Shown here piece by piece: positions 6,619 through 14,506 of a DNA stretch of 20,809 nt. This DNA is from Panacagrimonas sp. (GTDB taxonomy: Bacteria > Pseudomonadota > Gammaproteobacteria > Nevskiales > Nevskiaceae): NCBI GenBank assembly GCA_021773655.1, contig JAJFJX010000006.1, positions 1-20,809 on the forward strand. The letters are read 5' to 3'. A program made the translations under genes and the position numbers. Positions within the stretch are counted from its first letter, which is position 1; each line of letters begins with the position of its first letter. A model generated the notes under the pieces. It worked only from the letters and a program-made list of their open reading frames with translations. It had not been told where the DNA came from and did no database searches.

Positions 6619-8430
6619 TCAGCGCACCAGGATGGGCAGGTTCACCGTGCCTGAAACCTGCACGGGGACCGGCGCCAGACTCAACAGCGAGTTGTTCGCG
6701 TAGTACGGGTGAAAACCGAAAATCACCAGGCCCAGTTCATCGCCGGCCTGCAGCCTCGTGCGCACACCGATCAGGTCCAGCGTCTGCTCGCCCCGCGCAA
6801 GCACAGGCAACACTTGCTCGCTGACCGTCTGCACGTCGCCGGTCCCGCCACGGCGCAGGCCGATGCCCACGAACAGCGGCGGCGCTCCGGCGCCGCCGGA
6901 AAAGGACAGCGTGGCCTGCGGAATGCCGGCCAGGGCCTGTCCTGCGCCAGCGGCGTGCAGCGGGATGTAGACCGGCGCCGCCACCAGTTGCTGCACGAGT
7001 TCCGAGGGCAGCAGGTTGACGATCTGCGGCAGCAGATCGATGAAGGCCTGCGTCCCCTCCTGCACGCTGCCCGGAGGTGAGCGCACAACAGCCAGCACCA
7101 CGTCCAGCACCTCCGGGCCCAGACCGGCCAGCGTGCTCAGCAGCGTCTGCAGCGGCAGTCCGCGCAGTAGTTCCACCACCAGCCCTGCGCCACCCGGAAT
7201 CACCGGGGTGGCGTCGAAGGACCGCGCGGCGCCGCCGAACGGCATGCCGGGCAGGTCCAGCCCCTGCCCGTCACCGAGCGCGATGCAGGTCTGTGGCGGT
7301 GACTGCGGACCCGGCGCGCGTCCCATCAGCTTCTGGTCGAGGAAGTCGAGCATCATCGCGGCGGTGTCGTAGACTCGCGCCCCGCAGCCGACCTGGGCAT
7401 CGGTGCCGAACAGGATCTGCCGCCCGGCACTCTGCAGCAGCGGCACGATGTGCCCGTCGGTCTGGACCAGCAGGCGCGCATCGCGACCCGCCGCGCGCAG
7501 GCAGGCCTGGTTGGCCACTGCCTCGTTGAGATTGAACAGCACATCGTTGGCGCCCTGGATGAAAAACGCATCCACTTCCGGCACACCGCGACCGTCGACC
7601 CGGGTCCCGGCGCAGAACGAGGCGAAACTGCGGCGTTCGAATTCGGCCAGCGATTGCGACGAAACCTGACCCAGCGTCGCCTGCAGGAATGCCGTGTAGA
7701 CAAAGGGCACGAACTGGAATCCGCCCGGTGCCGCACCGACCACCAGGATGTCCAGCCAGATGGTCTTGGGCACGCCATTGGGCGCCAGGCTGTAGCGCAG
7801 ATCGTTCCAGGTCGCCACCGGCACCAGGGCGTCGAAGCGCGCATCGACTGCGCTGCCGATCAGCTGGAATCCGCCGCCGTAGCTCAGGCCCACCGAGCCC
7901 ACCAGCGGGTCCGAGTCGCGACGCGCCAGGTGCGCCAGGTTGGACTCGGCCCAGTCCAGGATCGCGCTGATGTTGCGTCCGTCCACGTCCGGGTCCATCA
8001 CCGTGATGGGGCCACTGGACTGGCCGAAACCGCGCTGATCGAAACTGATCACGTAATAGCCTGCGTTCCAGGCCGCGGTTGCGGTGTCGCCACTGACGTC
8101 GGCGCTCAGGAAACGGCCGATCGGGTTGTCGCCCTCGAAATTGCGCGTGCGGGCCAGTCCGAAGCCATGCCCGTGCAGGATCAGCGGCGCCGGTTGATCC
8201 GCTGCCAGCGCCGGCTGATAGACGGTGATACCGATCACTTCGCCGTCCGGCGCCGGAATGGTGCCGTCGAAGATGATTGCCTTGGGGGTTGCCGGCGCGC
8301 GCAGTGCATCGAATCCACGCGTATCGGCGCTGATCGACGTCAGCGGCGGGTCGCTGGACGGGCAGCCGCCCAGCAGCACCGCAGACAGCAGTACCGCGAT
8401 CGGCCACGGTCCGTGCGTGGTTCGGTTCAT
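6619..8430 (-). CDS. Alpha/beta-hydrolase lipoprotein (CocE/X-Pro peptidase-like)
   Basis: This 603-residue protein has a lipoprotein signal peptide with lipobox LLGGC (lipidated C23). The alpha/beta-hydrolase domain covers about residues 50-370. The oxyanion region is HGHGFG (86-91), the nucleophile is S183 in GLSYGG, the likely acid is D296 (QGANDVLF) and the His is H327 (TDGHIVP). FDQRGFGQSSGP is typical of CocE/S15-type hydrolases. A hydrophobic, probably helical stretch (about 415-500) precedes a C-terminal beta-rich part that resembles the jelly-roll domain of X-Pro dipeptidyl peptidases. The substrate is unknown: ester, acyl-peptide or lipid are all possible. The ATG at 8430 has GAGGAGA about 10 nt upstream. 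It probably sits in the outer membrane or periplasm. Confidence 0.85.
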   Translation of the reverse strand: MNRTTHGPWPIAVLLSAVLLGGCPSSDPPLTSISADTRGFDALRAPATPKAIIFDGTIPAPDGEVIGITVYQPALAADQPAPLILHGHGFGLARTRNFEGDNPIGRFLSADVSGDTATAAWNAGYYVISFDQRGFGQSSGPITVMDPDVDGRNISAILDWAESNLAHLARRDSDPLVGSVGLSYGGGFQLIGSAVDARFDALVPVATWNDLRYSLAPNGVPKTIWLDILVVGAAPGGFQFVPFVYTAFLQATLGQVSSQSLAEFERRSFASFCAGTRVDGRGVPEVDAFFIQGANDVLFNLNEAVANQACLRAAGRDARLLVQTDGHIVPLLQSAGRQILFGTDAQVGCGARVYDTAAMMLDFLDQKLMGRAPGPQSPPQTCIALGDGQGLDLPGMPFGGAARSFDATPVIPGGAGLVVELLRGLPLQTLLSTLAGLGPEVLDVVLAVVRSPPGSVQEGTQAFIDLLPQIVNLLPSELVQQLVAAPVYIPLHAAGAGQALAGIPQATLSFSGGAGAPPLFVGIGLRRGGTGDVQTVSEQVLPVLARGEQTLDLIGVRTRLQAGDELGLVIFGFHPYYANNSLLSLAPVPVQVSGTVNLPILVR

Positions 8431-8552
8431 GTTCCGGGATCTCCTCGCAGGCGAGCAGGCTATCAGCGCTGCGCCGGACATCGGTATGCCTGGCCGACAG
8501 GTCCCGTGGCGCTGCGCCCAGTCCGGGTAGGCGTACGCGGGTGTCCGCACGG

Positions 8553-8592
8553 CTGGACTGCAGGACTGCTGGACTGCTGGACTGCTGAACTG
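8553..8592. repeat. Octamer tandem repeat CTGGACTG, five copies
   Basis: Five consecutive 8-bp units lie at 8553-8592: CTGGACTG, CAGGACTG, CTGGACTG, CTGGACTG, CTGAACTG. Copies 1, 3 and 4 are identical, and copies 2 and 5 have one change each. The array is in the 225-bp gap between the methyltransferase stop and the hydrolase lipoprotein start, about 120 bp upstream of that start. Eight is not a multiple of three, so it is not coding-type. Tract length may vary by slippage. Confidence 0.85.
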
Positions 8593-8655
8593 GGCGCAGC
8601 GCCTCGCGGCGGCAACAACGACGGTGTCCGTAACGACGGGGCCGGCCTGCAATGC

Positions 8656-9234
8656 TTACCGGCCGTCCTGCACCGCGCCGGTCATCGGCACGAAGCGCAC
8701 CGTGCCCAGGCGCTGCCGCTGGTACCCCCCTTCGGCGGTGCGCAGGATGCGGACCATCACCTGACCCTGCGGGCCCTGCCCGCCCAGCGGCAGCACCATG
8801 CGTCCGCCGACCGCGAGCTGATCGAGCAGCGGCTGCGGCACGTGTGGCGGCGCGGCGGTGAGCAGGATGGCGTCGAAGGGTGCGGCCTCGGCCCAGCCCT
8901 GGTAGCCGTCCCCCTGGCGCAGGCGCAGGTTGGCGTAGGGGAGATGGTGGAACAGCGCGCGCGCCCGCTGTACCAGCGCTTCGACGATCTCGATGCTGTG
9001 AACGCTGTGCGCCAGTTCGGCCAGCACCGCGGCCTGGTAGCCGGAGCCGGTGCCGATCTCCAGGACCTTTTCGTCGCCGCGCAAGGCCAGGGCCTCGGTC
9101 ATCCACGCCACCACGTAGGGCTGCGAGATGGTCTGGCCGTGGCCGATCGGCAGCGGCCGGTCCTGGTAGGCGTGCGCCGCCAGTTCGGGCGGCACGAAGC
9201 GTTCACGCGGCACCCGGCGCATTGCCTCCAGCAC
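8656..9234 (-). CDS. pcm: Protein-L-isoaspartate O-methyltransferase, main part of a frameshifted gene
   Basis: The frame encodes 192 residues of a PCMT, which uses SAM to methylate isoaspartyl residues in damaged proteins as the first repair step. Visible marks are RVPRERFVPPELAAHAYQD, the catalytic-loop motif PIGHGQTISQPY, SAM motif I VLEIGTGSGYQ (57-67) and the later GGRMVLPLGG. The first possible start in this frame is the GTG at 9234, without a convincing ribosome binding site. Such a product would lack the first helix of the domain. That helix (VEHMIEHDLRAR) is encoded just upstream in another frame, starting at 9406. Restoring two bases in the CG run at 9252-9260 gives a continuous 250-residue protein with the family sequence DLRARGITDPRVLEAM. 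The gene is either broken, phase-variable or misassembled here. Confidence 0.9.
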   Translation of the reverse strand: MLEAMRRVPRERFVPPELAAHAYQDRPLPIGHGQTISQPYVVAWMTEALALRGDEKVLEIGTGSGYQAAVLAELAHSVHSIEIVEALVQRARALFHHLPYANLRLRQGDGYQGWAEAAPFDAILLTAAPPHVPQPLLDQLAVGGRMVLPLGGQGPQGQVMVRILRTAEGGYQRQRLGTVRFVPMTGAVQDGR

Positions 9235-9406
9235 GCGCGGATCGGTGATGCCGCGCGCGCAGGTCGTGCTCGATCATGTGCTCGACGACAGCCTGCGACG
9301 GCACCGCTGCCGCCGGCTGCGCCGTCGCGCCCGGCACCGCCCCCAGCGCAACCAGCGCAACCAGCGCAACCAGCAGGGGTATCAGGACGGCTCGCACCCG
9401 GCGCAT
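9203..9406 (-). pseudogene. pcm: 5' part of the split pcm gene: signal peptide and first PCMT helix
   Basis: The ATG at 9406 opens 67 residues. They begin with a clear Sec signal peptide: MRRVR, then a Leu/Val/Ala core with LVALVALVAL, then a likely cleavage site after ATA in GATAQP. The mature part AVVEHMIEHDLRAR matches the conserved N-terminal helix of PCMTs. After the CG run (9252-9260) the frame leaves homology (HHRSARAGG) and stops at 9203, while the methyltransferase continues in another frame. The start lies 78 bp after the stop of the cadherin-like gene on the same strand, so the two may share a transcript. A frameshift, or a sequencing error in the CG run, best explains the split. 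Confidence 0.8.
9343..9369. repeat. Three perfect 9-bp repeats in the signal peptide of pcm
   Basis: CCAGCGCAA occurs three times in a row (9343-9351, 9352-9360, 9361-9369). On the minus strand it encodes the repeated hydrophobic core Leu-Val-Ala of the signal peptide. Loss or gain of one unit would keep the frame and only change the length of the hydrophobic core. Confidence 0.8.
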
Positions 9407-9484
9407 CGCATCAAAACTGACCTGCGCGTCGCCGGCAACGGCTCAGCGCCGCCGCAGCTTCGTCGGTGGCGCCGAGGTACGCAC

Positions 9485-11326
9485 TCACCCCACCGGGTCC
9501 GGATCGGTGAACAACGCGGCGCCAGCGTCGAACGAGCCGGCGGCCATGGCCGCGGCCATCTCGGTGACGGTGACCGCAATGGCCTGGCTGTCGCTGGCAC
9601 TGCCGTCGCTGACGCCGACCATCACCTGGTAGACGTTGTCGGCATCGGCGTCCGACGGCGTGTCGAAGTCCGGCGCGGCCAGGAAACTCAGCACGCCGCT
9701 GACGGCGTCGATCTCGAACAGCCCGGCGTCGTCGCCACCGATGATGCTGAAGTCCAGCGTGTCGTCTTCGGGATCGCTGGCCAGCACGGTGGTGACCTCG
9801 GCCAGGCCTTCGCTGATCTGAACCGCCACGGTGTCGGCGCCGTCGCCGCTGTCGATGGTGGGCGCCTGGTTGTCCTCGTCGACATCGGTGACTTCAACAC
9901 TCAGGGCCTGGCTGTCGGACAGATCGCCGTCGCTGGCGGTGACGATCACTTCGTAGAAATTGTCGGCGTCGGCGTCGGTCGGCGCCTCGAAGTCCGGCGC
10001 CTCGGCAAAGCTCAGCACGCCGGTGGTGGCGTCGATCTCGAAGCGCTCGGCGTCGGCACCGCCGCCGATGCTGTAGGTCAGCGCGTCGCCCTCTTCCGGG
10101 TCGCTGGCCAGCACCGTGGTGACCGCGGTCTGCGCCTCGGCGGACTCGACACTGGCGGTGGCGCCGCCGCCGTTGCTGGTGATCTGCGGCGCGGCATTTT
10201 CGGCCACGTTGGTGACGGTGACAGTGAGGGTCTGTGTATCGCTCAGTTCGCCGTCGCTGGCGGTCACCTGCACGATGTAGGTGTTGTTGCTGCCGGCATC
10301 CCGGCGGTTTTCGAAATCCGGTGCGCTGATGAAGCGCAGCACGCCGCTTTCGGCATTGATGGTGAAGAACCCCGCATCGGCGCCGCCACTGATGCTGTAG
10401 GTCAGCTCGCTGTCTTCGTCGACGTCGACGGCGAGCACCGTGGTGACCGCGGTGGTGTTTTCGGCAAGGTTGCGGGTCGCGCTGGCGCCACCTCCGTTGC
10501 TGGTGATCTCCGGCGCCTCGTTGCCGTCCTCGTCCCGGTTGACGACTTTGACGTTGATCGATTGCACGTCGCTGGCCACGCCGTCGCTGGCGGTGACGAT
10601 CACGTTGTAGAGATTGTTGCTGCCGGTGTCCTTGGGATCTTCGTAGTCCGGGGCCTCGACAAAGCTCAACACGCCGGTGGTGGCGTCGATCCCGAAGCGC
10701 TGGGCATCGGTGCCACCGCTGATGCTGTAGGTCAGGGTGTCGGTGTCGTCGTCGTCGGTCGCCACGACGGTGGTGACGGCGGTGCTGTTTTCGTCGACGT
10801 TGATCGCCGCGGTGTTGCCGCCCCCGTTGCTGGTGATGGCGGGCACGGCGTTGGATGGATCGACGGTGTTGTCGTCGTCATCGTCGTCGTCGGTGGCAAT
10901 GGCGATGCCCCCGATCAGGGCGACACCGGCCGCCTTGATCCACAGGCCCTCGGGCATCCAGCCGGCGCTTTCCTGCGGCCGGCTGGTCGGCGCGCTGCCG
11001 TCCCCGGGCGCGGCGGGCGCGGCGCCTTGGGCATCCGCCGGTGGACTGTCGGTCGCCGCGCCCTCATCGCTGGCCGCAACCTGCACTGATTCGGGTGGCA
11101 CGTCGAGCGCGGCCCCGAGGCTCTCGCCGCCGGTCGATTCCGACCCTGATTCTGCGGCTTCGGTGTCCTGCTCTGCCTCGCGCTCGCGGCGGTAGGCCAG
11201 GGCCAGCACTGCAAGCGCGTCCTGGCCATCCGGCGTTTCCTGCGTGGCGCCGGACATGGGGTCGGTCACCCCTGCGAGGCGCGACTCCATCGTTGCTGCG
11301 CCCTGATCATCGACTCTCACACTCAT
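9485..11326 (-). CDS. Cadherin-like repeat protein with polyaspartate tract
   Basis: This is a 613-residue acidic protein. Residues 1-125 are low-complexity and have no Sec signal. A single hydrophobic segment follows (about 130-144, KAAGVALIGGIAIA), then a run of seven Asp (146-152). Four cadherin-like domains of about 109 residues start near 161, 271, 380 and 489. Each has a version of ITSNGGG (first three), AVTTVLAxD, LTYSISGGxDAxxF, G-V-LSFxxAPDFE and VTASDG...SDxQ. These are calcium-type Ig-like folds seen in surface adhesins. The short C-terminus (ending FTDPDPVG) has no RTX repeats, LPXTG or autotransporter barrel. The N-terminal layout recalls the start of large type I-secreted adhesins, but no transporter genes are nearby. 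The ATG at 11326 has GGAG about 7 nt upstream. Its role is unknown, and adhesion or matrix function is an inference. Confidence 0.85.
   Translation of the reverse strand: MSVRVDDQGAATMESRLAGVTDPMSGATQETPDGQDALAVLALAYRREREAEQDTEAAESGSESTGGESLGAALDVPPESVQVAASDEGAATDSPPADAQGAAPAAPGDGSAPTSRPQESAGWMPEGLWIKAAGVALIGGIAIATDDDDDDDNTVDPSNAVPAITSNGGGNTAAINVDENSTAVTTVVATDDDDTDTLTYSISGGTDAQRFGIDATTGVLSFVEAPDYEDPKDTGSNNLYNVIVTASDGVASDVQSINVKVVNRDEDGNEAPEITSNGGGASATRNLAENTTAVTTVLAVDVDEDSELTYSISGGADAGFFTINAESGVLRFISAPDFENRRDAGSNNTYIVQVTASDGELSDTQTLTVTVTNVAENAAPQITSNGGGATASVESAEAQTAVTTVLASDPEEGDALTYSIGGGADAERFEIDATTGVLSFAEAPDFEAPTDADADNFYEVIVTASDGDLSDSQALSVEVTDVDEDNQAPTIDSGDGADTVAVQISEGLAEVTTVLASDPEDDTLDFSIIGGDDAGLFEIDAVSGVLSFLAAPDFDTPSDADADNVYQVMVGVSDGSASDSQAIAVTVTEMAAAMAAGSFDAGAALFTDPDPVG
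9560..10846 (-). repeat. Four tandem ~327-bp repeats encoding cadherin-like domains
   Basis: On the minus strand the protein repeats start at residues 161, 271, 380 and 489, a period of 109-110 residues or about 327-330 bp. Repeats 1 to 3 share ITSNGGG and near-identical cores. Repeat 4 (about 9560-9862) is the most divergent (IDSGDGAD). The similarity fits in-frame duplication followed by drift. Confidence 0.8.
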
Positions 11327-12043
11327 GCCGGCTCCGGATTCCCGCGCGAATAAGGTCGGGTCCGGTCGCGGCGATCAGCGGGATGATCCGCGCCGCGACA
11401 GTGTCACCGGGCCCGACGCCCTCCCGGAAGCGGCCACTGTCGACTGCGCAGCAGGCCGGGGAGGGCCTGCAAGTTTAGTGCACCCCGCCGCCGCCGGGGC
11501 CCGCGCGACCCGGAAACCCGCGGCGGCCGGCCCCAAATGCAGTGACCATGGGCCGATGCGTTGATCGGCAGCGGGCACATTGACGGGCACATTGAATCGC
11601 CGCTCCGGGGGACCCGCCCCGCACTGCGCCCGGAGAGCGGCCAGGCCCGGGTGTCATGCGTTCGGCAAGCCCTCACAATCGGCGCCAGACAACCAACTGT
11701 CGAGCCGAGTGCCGCCTCCGGTGAATATTCCGCCCCTGCTGCCGCCGCCGGGCATGACTTTCATGTCCTGCTGCCGGAGATTCCTGCTGCCGGTGCCTGT
11801 CGGGCAGGGCAGGGCGCGGCTGCAGACGCCGGACGACGCCGCCTGCCAGCGCCCGGAACAGCGGCTGCGCGGTCTGCGCCCGAGCCAGCCAGGCCGCCTC
11901 CGGGCAAGACCTGCGCACATTTGTCACCCTGTTGCCGCAGGCGCCGGCCACACAGGCTGTCCTGCAGCGCCTGCAGCCGCCCAGGAAGGACCCCTGCAGG
12001 CTGCCGGTGCATTGCCGTTGAATCCACATCTCCGGGAGTTCCG
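11327..12043. other. 717-bp intergenic region without a convincing gene
   Basis: Several open frames cross this stretch, but their translations are Arg/Pro/Ala-rich, lack ribosome binding sites and look like GC-driven noise. The region must hold the divergent promoters of the cadherin-like gene (minus) and the small gene at 12044 (plus). Visible structure is limited to a 12-bp tandem duplication (11573-11596) and three CCTGCAG copies (11961-11967, 11970-11976, 11993-11999). I cannot assign promoters. Confidence 0.6.
11573..11596. repeat. 12-bp tandem duplication GGGCACATTGAC/A
   Basis: Two adjacent copies, 11573-11584 and 11585-11596, differ only in the last base. They lie in the long region between the cadherin-like gene and the small plus-strand gene. 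No function is evident. Confidence 0.7.
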
Positions 12044-12322
12044 ATGTCCGACAAACTGCTGAGCCTGCAGCGCATCGTGGAAAAAGCCATCGACGACGGC
12101 GCCACCAGCGTCGAGCAGGTGCACCGTTCCATCGCCAGCATGCCGTTCGATGCACTGGAACGCATCGACGCCCTGCAGCCCACCGTGGAGCAGGTGCGTG
12201 AGGTCCACGACCAGACGGTGGGCAACATCTACGAGACCATCCGCCTGCTCAACGACCGCGCCGGCGAGATTGCGCGCGACCTGCTCGGCAGCCGCCGCGG
12301 CAGCGACGACCGGCCATCCTGA
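12044..12322 (+). CDS. Small helical protein of unknown function upstream of the AtoE-like transporter
   Basis: This 92-residue soluble protein (MSDKLLSLQRIVEKAIDDG...) is predicted to be nearly all helical, with heptad-like spacing in EQVREVHDQTVGNIYETIRLL and no membrane segment. The ATG at 12044 has GGGAG about 5 nt upstream. It ends 30 bp before the transporter gene on the same strand, so an operon is likely. I recall similar short proteins in gammaproteobacteria but know no function. A partner or regulator of the transporter is only a guess. Confidence 0.8.
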   Translation: MSDKLLSLQRIVEKAIDDGATSVEQVHRSIASMPFDALERIDALQPTVEQVREVHDQTVGNIYETIRLLNDRAGEIARDLLGSRRGSDDRPS

Positions 12323-12352
12323 GCGCAGCACGCACGGCCGGAGACCCCCGAG

Positions 12353-13693
12353 GTGCTCAGACGCATCGCGCTTCGCTTTCGCTGGGCAGCGGAAAAGGCC
12401 ATGCCGGAAGCCTTCACGCTGACCGTCCTGCTGAGCGCCGCGACGCTGCTGCTGGGCCTGGCGGTGATGCGCCAGACACCGATGCAGATGGTGGAGCACT
12501 GGTACGGCGGCTTCTGGGATTTTCTGTCGTTCGGCATGCAGATGACACTGATCCTGGTCACCGGCTACGGCCTGGCCATGGCACCGCCGGTCAAGCGGGG
12601 CCTGAGCGCGCTGGCCGGGCTGCCGCGCACGCCGGCGGCGGCGCTGACCCTGACCGCGCTGGTGTCGGCGCTGGCGTGCTGGATCTCCTGGGGCTTCGGT
12701 CTGGTGATCGGCCCGATTCTGGCGCGCGAAGTGGCCAAGCGCGTGGCGGTGGACTATCCCCTGCTGGTGGCCACGGCCTACAGCGCGGCGATCTGCGCCC
12801 TGACCATGGGCCTGACCATCACCGCGCCGATCCTGGTCGCCACGCCGGGGCATTTTCTTGAGGCCGAGATCGGTCTGATCCCGCAAACCGAGACCATTTT
12901 CGGGCCGACCCTGGTGGTGACCGCGCTGCTGGCCCTGATCGGCGTGATCTGGGCGTTCCGTCGCATGCTGCCGCCACCGCAGGAGGCAATCATCGTCAGC
13001 GCCGCGGAACTGGCCCGCCTGGATGCGCCGGAACGCGCGCCCGAACCCGGCCCGCGGCGCCTGGCCGAGCGCCTGGACCACAGCCGGCTGCTGACCTGGC
13101 TGCTCGGCGCCGGCGGTCTGGCCTGGATCGTCTACTGGTTTGCCACCCGCGGCCTGGACCTGAATCTCAATATTCTCAACTTCACGTTCCTGATCCTGGG
13201 GGTGACGCTGCACGGCAGCCTGGCGCGTTACACCGACGTGTTCGCCGGAGGCGTTCGCGCCGCGTCCGGCATCATCCTGCTGTTCCCGTTCTACGCCGGG
13301 ATCATGGGGATGATGGTGGGGTCGGGACTGGTGGTGACCATCGCAGAATGGATGGTGTCGGTGGCCACGCCGCAGACCTTCGGCTTCATCTGCATGCTGT
13401 CGGCCGGGGTCATCAACGTTTTCGTGCCCTCGGCCGGCGGGCAGTGGGCGCTGCAGGGTCCGGTGCTGGTGGAGGCGGCGCGCCAGCTCGGCGTGCCGAT
13501 GGCGGTGGCGGTCAACGGCTTCACCGTCGGGGATCTGTGGACCAACTTTCTGCAGCCGTTCTTCGCCCTGCCGGCGCTGGGCATCTCCGGGCTGGGGCTC
13601 AAGGACATCTGGGGCTACTGCCTGATCACGCTGATCATCTTCGGCCTGGCCGGCACCGTCGGCACCCTGCTGCTTCCGATGGTCCTGGGATAG
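12353..13693 (+). CDS. atoE: Short-chain fatty acid transporter, AtoE family
   Basis: This 446-residue integral membrane protein has about ten hydrophobic segments and a charged cytoplasmic loop near residues 205-250 (PPPQEAIIVSAAEL...RRLAERLDH). Family marks are the N-terminal FxxxMPEAFTLTVLL, the WISWGFGLVIGP segment, and VFVPSAGGQWALQGP with the later NGFTVGDLWTNFLQPF, typical of AtoE/TIGR00366 transporters for short-chain fatty acids such as acetoacetate or butyrate. The start is the GTG at 12353, with GGAG 9 nt upstream. No ato catabolic genes are adjacent, so the substrate is uncertain. It ends only 18 bp from a convergent gene, and no terminator is visible. Confidence 0.9.
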   Translation: MLRRIALRFRWAAEKAMPEAFTLTVLLSAATLLLGLAVMRQTPMQMVEHWYGGFWDFLSFGMQMTLILVTGYGLAMAPPVKRGLSALAGLPRTPAAALTLTALVSALACWISWGFGLVIGPILAREVAKRVAVDYPLLVATAYSAAICALTMGLTITAPILVATPGHFLEAEIGLIPQTETIFGPTLVVTALLALIGVIWAFRRMLPPPQEAIIVSAAELARLDAPERAPEPGPRRLAERLDHSRLLTWLLGAGGLAWIVYWFATRGLDLNLNILNFTFLILGVTLHGSLARYTDVFAGGVRAASGIILLFPFYAGIMGMMVGSGLVVTIAEWMVSVATPQTFGFICMLSAGVINVFVPSAGGQWALQGPVLVEAARQLGVPMAVAVNGFTVGDLWTNFLQPFFALPALGISGLGLKDIWGYCLITLIIFGLAGTVGTLLLPMVLG

Positions 13694-13711
13694 ACGCTCG
13701 GGTCCGGAGAC

Positions 13712-14506
13712 TCAGGTCCGAACCTGGGGCTCGGTGATGTCGGCGGACGTTTCGGAGATATTCGTCGGCGGCACCACGCGCAGATGGACCTGCCGCGCGA
13801 TCTGTTCGGCGTCGGCACGGGCCCGCCGGTACTGCCAGACCATCCAGGCCGCGCCGGGCAGCAGCCCGATGCCGTAAGTGAAGGCGCCGGCCAGCAGGCA
13901 CACCGGGATCGCGACATGGGGGTGGACCGGCAGCAGGCACCACACCAGATTGCGCCACTGCGTGCGGTAGGTCTGTGTATCCGGATTGAAGATCGCCACG
14001 AAGGTCGGCGGCAGCCAGTGCTGGCGGCTGTAGCCCGCGGCGCAAAGGCGATGCCCGGGTGCGTCGAAACGGTCGCGGTAGCGCTCGTCGATCTGCAATA
14101 CCTTGCCGTCGTCCAGGTGCAGGACCAGGGGGCCGGCACCTCCGGCGGTTTCCTGCACCGTCCCCCAGAGTTGCTGCAGCCGGTGCGGCAGACCGGCCAG
14201 ATGAATCTCGTCGGGGTCGCTGCCGGCCGCCCAGCGCGGCTTGAGCAGGCTGGCCAACGGCAGGTACAGCAGCAAGCCCAGGCCGATGCCCAGACACACC
14301 GGCCCACCGTAGAAATCTGCCGCTGCCGCCGCGCCGGACGCCCACCAGGCCCAACCCGTCGACGGCCACGCGGCGATCGATCCGGGGCCCAGCGCCAGCA
14401 GACCGCGCAACATCCGCGCGATGACGGGCGGCGCGTGCACGATGGCGTCGCCACGATGCGCGGCGCCGGCAAGCGGTCGTCGAGCGCCGTGCCGCAACGG
14501 TTTCAC
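13712..14506 (-). CDS. Unrecognised membrane protein downstream of the GH5 lipoprotein
   Basis: With the GTG at 14506 the protein is 264 residues long. This GTG shares the sequence GTGA with the stop codon of the upstream glycoside hydrolase gene, which suggests translational coupling. An ATG at 14413 (233 residues) is the alternative. One or two hydrophobic segments lie at about residues 53-88, then a soluble stretch of about 95 residues (LVLHLDDGKVLQIDERYRD, WLPPTFVAIFNPDTQ). A final membrane helix lies near 195-222 (VAIPVCLLAGAFTYGIGLL). The tail is hydrophilic. I do not recognise a family. It is the last gene of the gltB-gltD-GH5 run and converges on the AtoE gene. Confidence 0.65.
   Translation of the reverse strand: MKPLRHGARRPLAGAAHRGDAIVHAPPVIARMLRGLLALGPGSIAAWPSTGWAWWASGAAAAADFYGGPVCLGIGLGLLLYLPLASLLKPRWAAGSDPDEIHLAGLPHRLQQLWGTVQETAGGAGPLVLHLDDGKVLQIDERYRDRFDAPGHRLCAAGYSRQHWLPPTFVAIFNPDTQTYRTQWRNLVWCLLPVHPHVAIPVCLLAGAFTYGIGLLPGAAWMVWQYRRARADAEQIARQVHLRVVPPTNISETSADITEPQVRT

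Noticed and set aside
8553..8592. Possible CRISPR array
   Set aside because: Units are 8 bp and contiguous with no spacers, and no cas genes are nearby.
9245..9265. Programmed ribosomal frameshifting in pcm
   Set aside because: There is no X XXY YYZ slippery heptamer. A +1 shift would lose one conserved-length residue, while a two-base run contraction explains the sequence exactly. It is not excluded by experiment.
9245..11089. A 614-codon plus-strand frame with a repetitive Gly/Val/Asp-rich product
   Set aside because: Its repeats are the mirror of the cadherin-domain repeats on the minus strand. The minus-strand reading has recognisable domains and a ribosome binding site.
11561..12043. 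Upstream extension of the small protein at 12044 into a 253-codon frame
   Set aside because: The extension is Arg/Pro/Ala noise, while the ATG at 12044 has a good ribosome binding site and begins a coherent helical protein.
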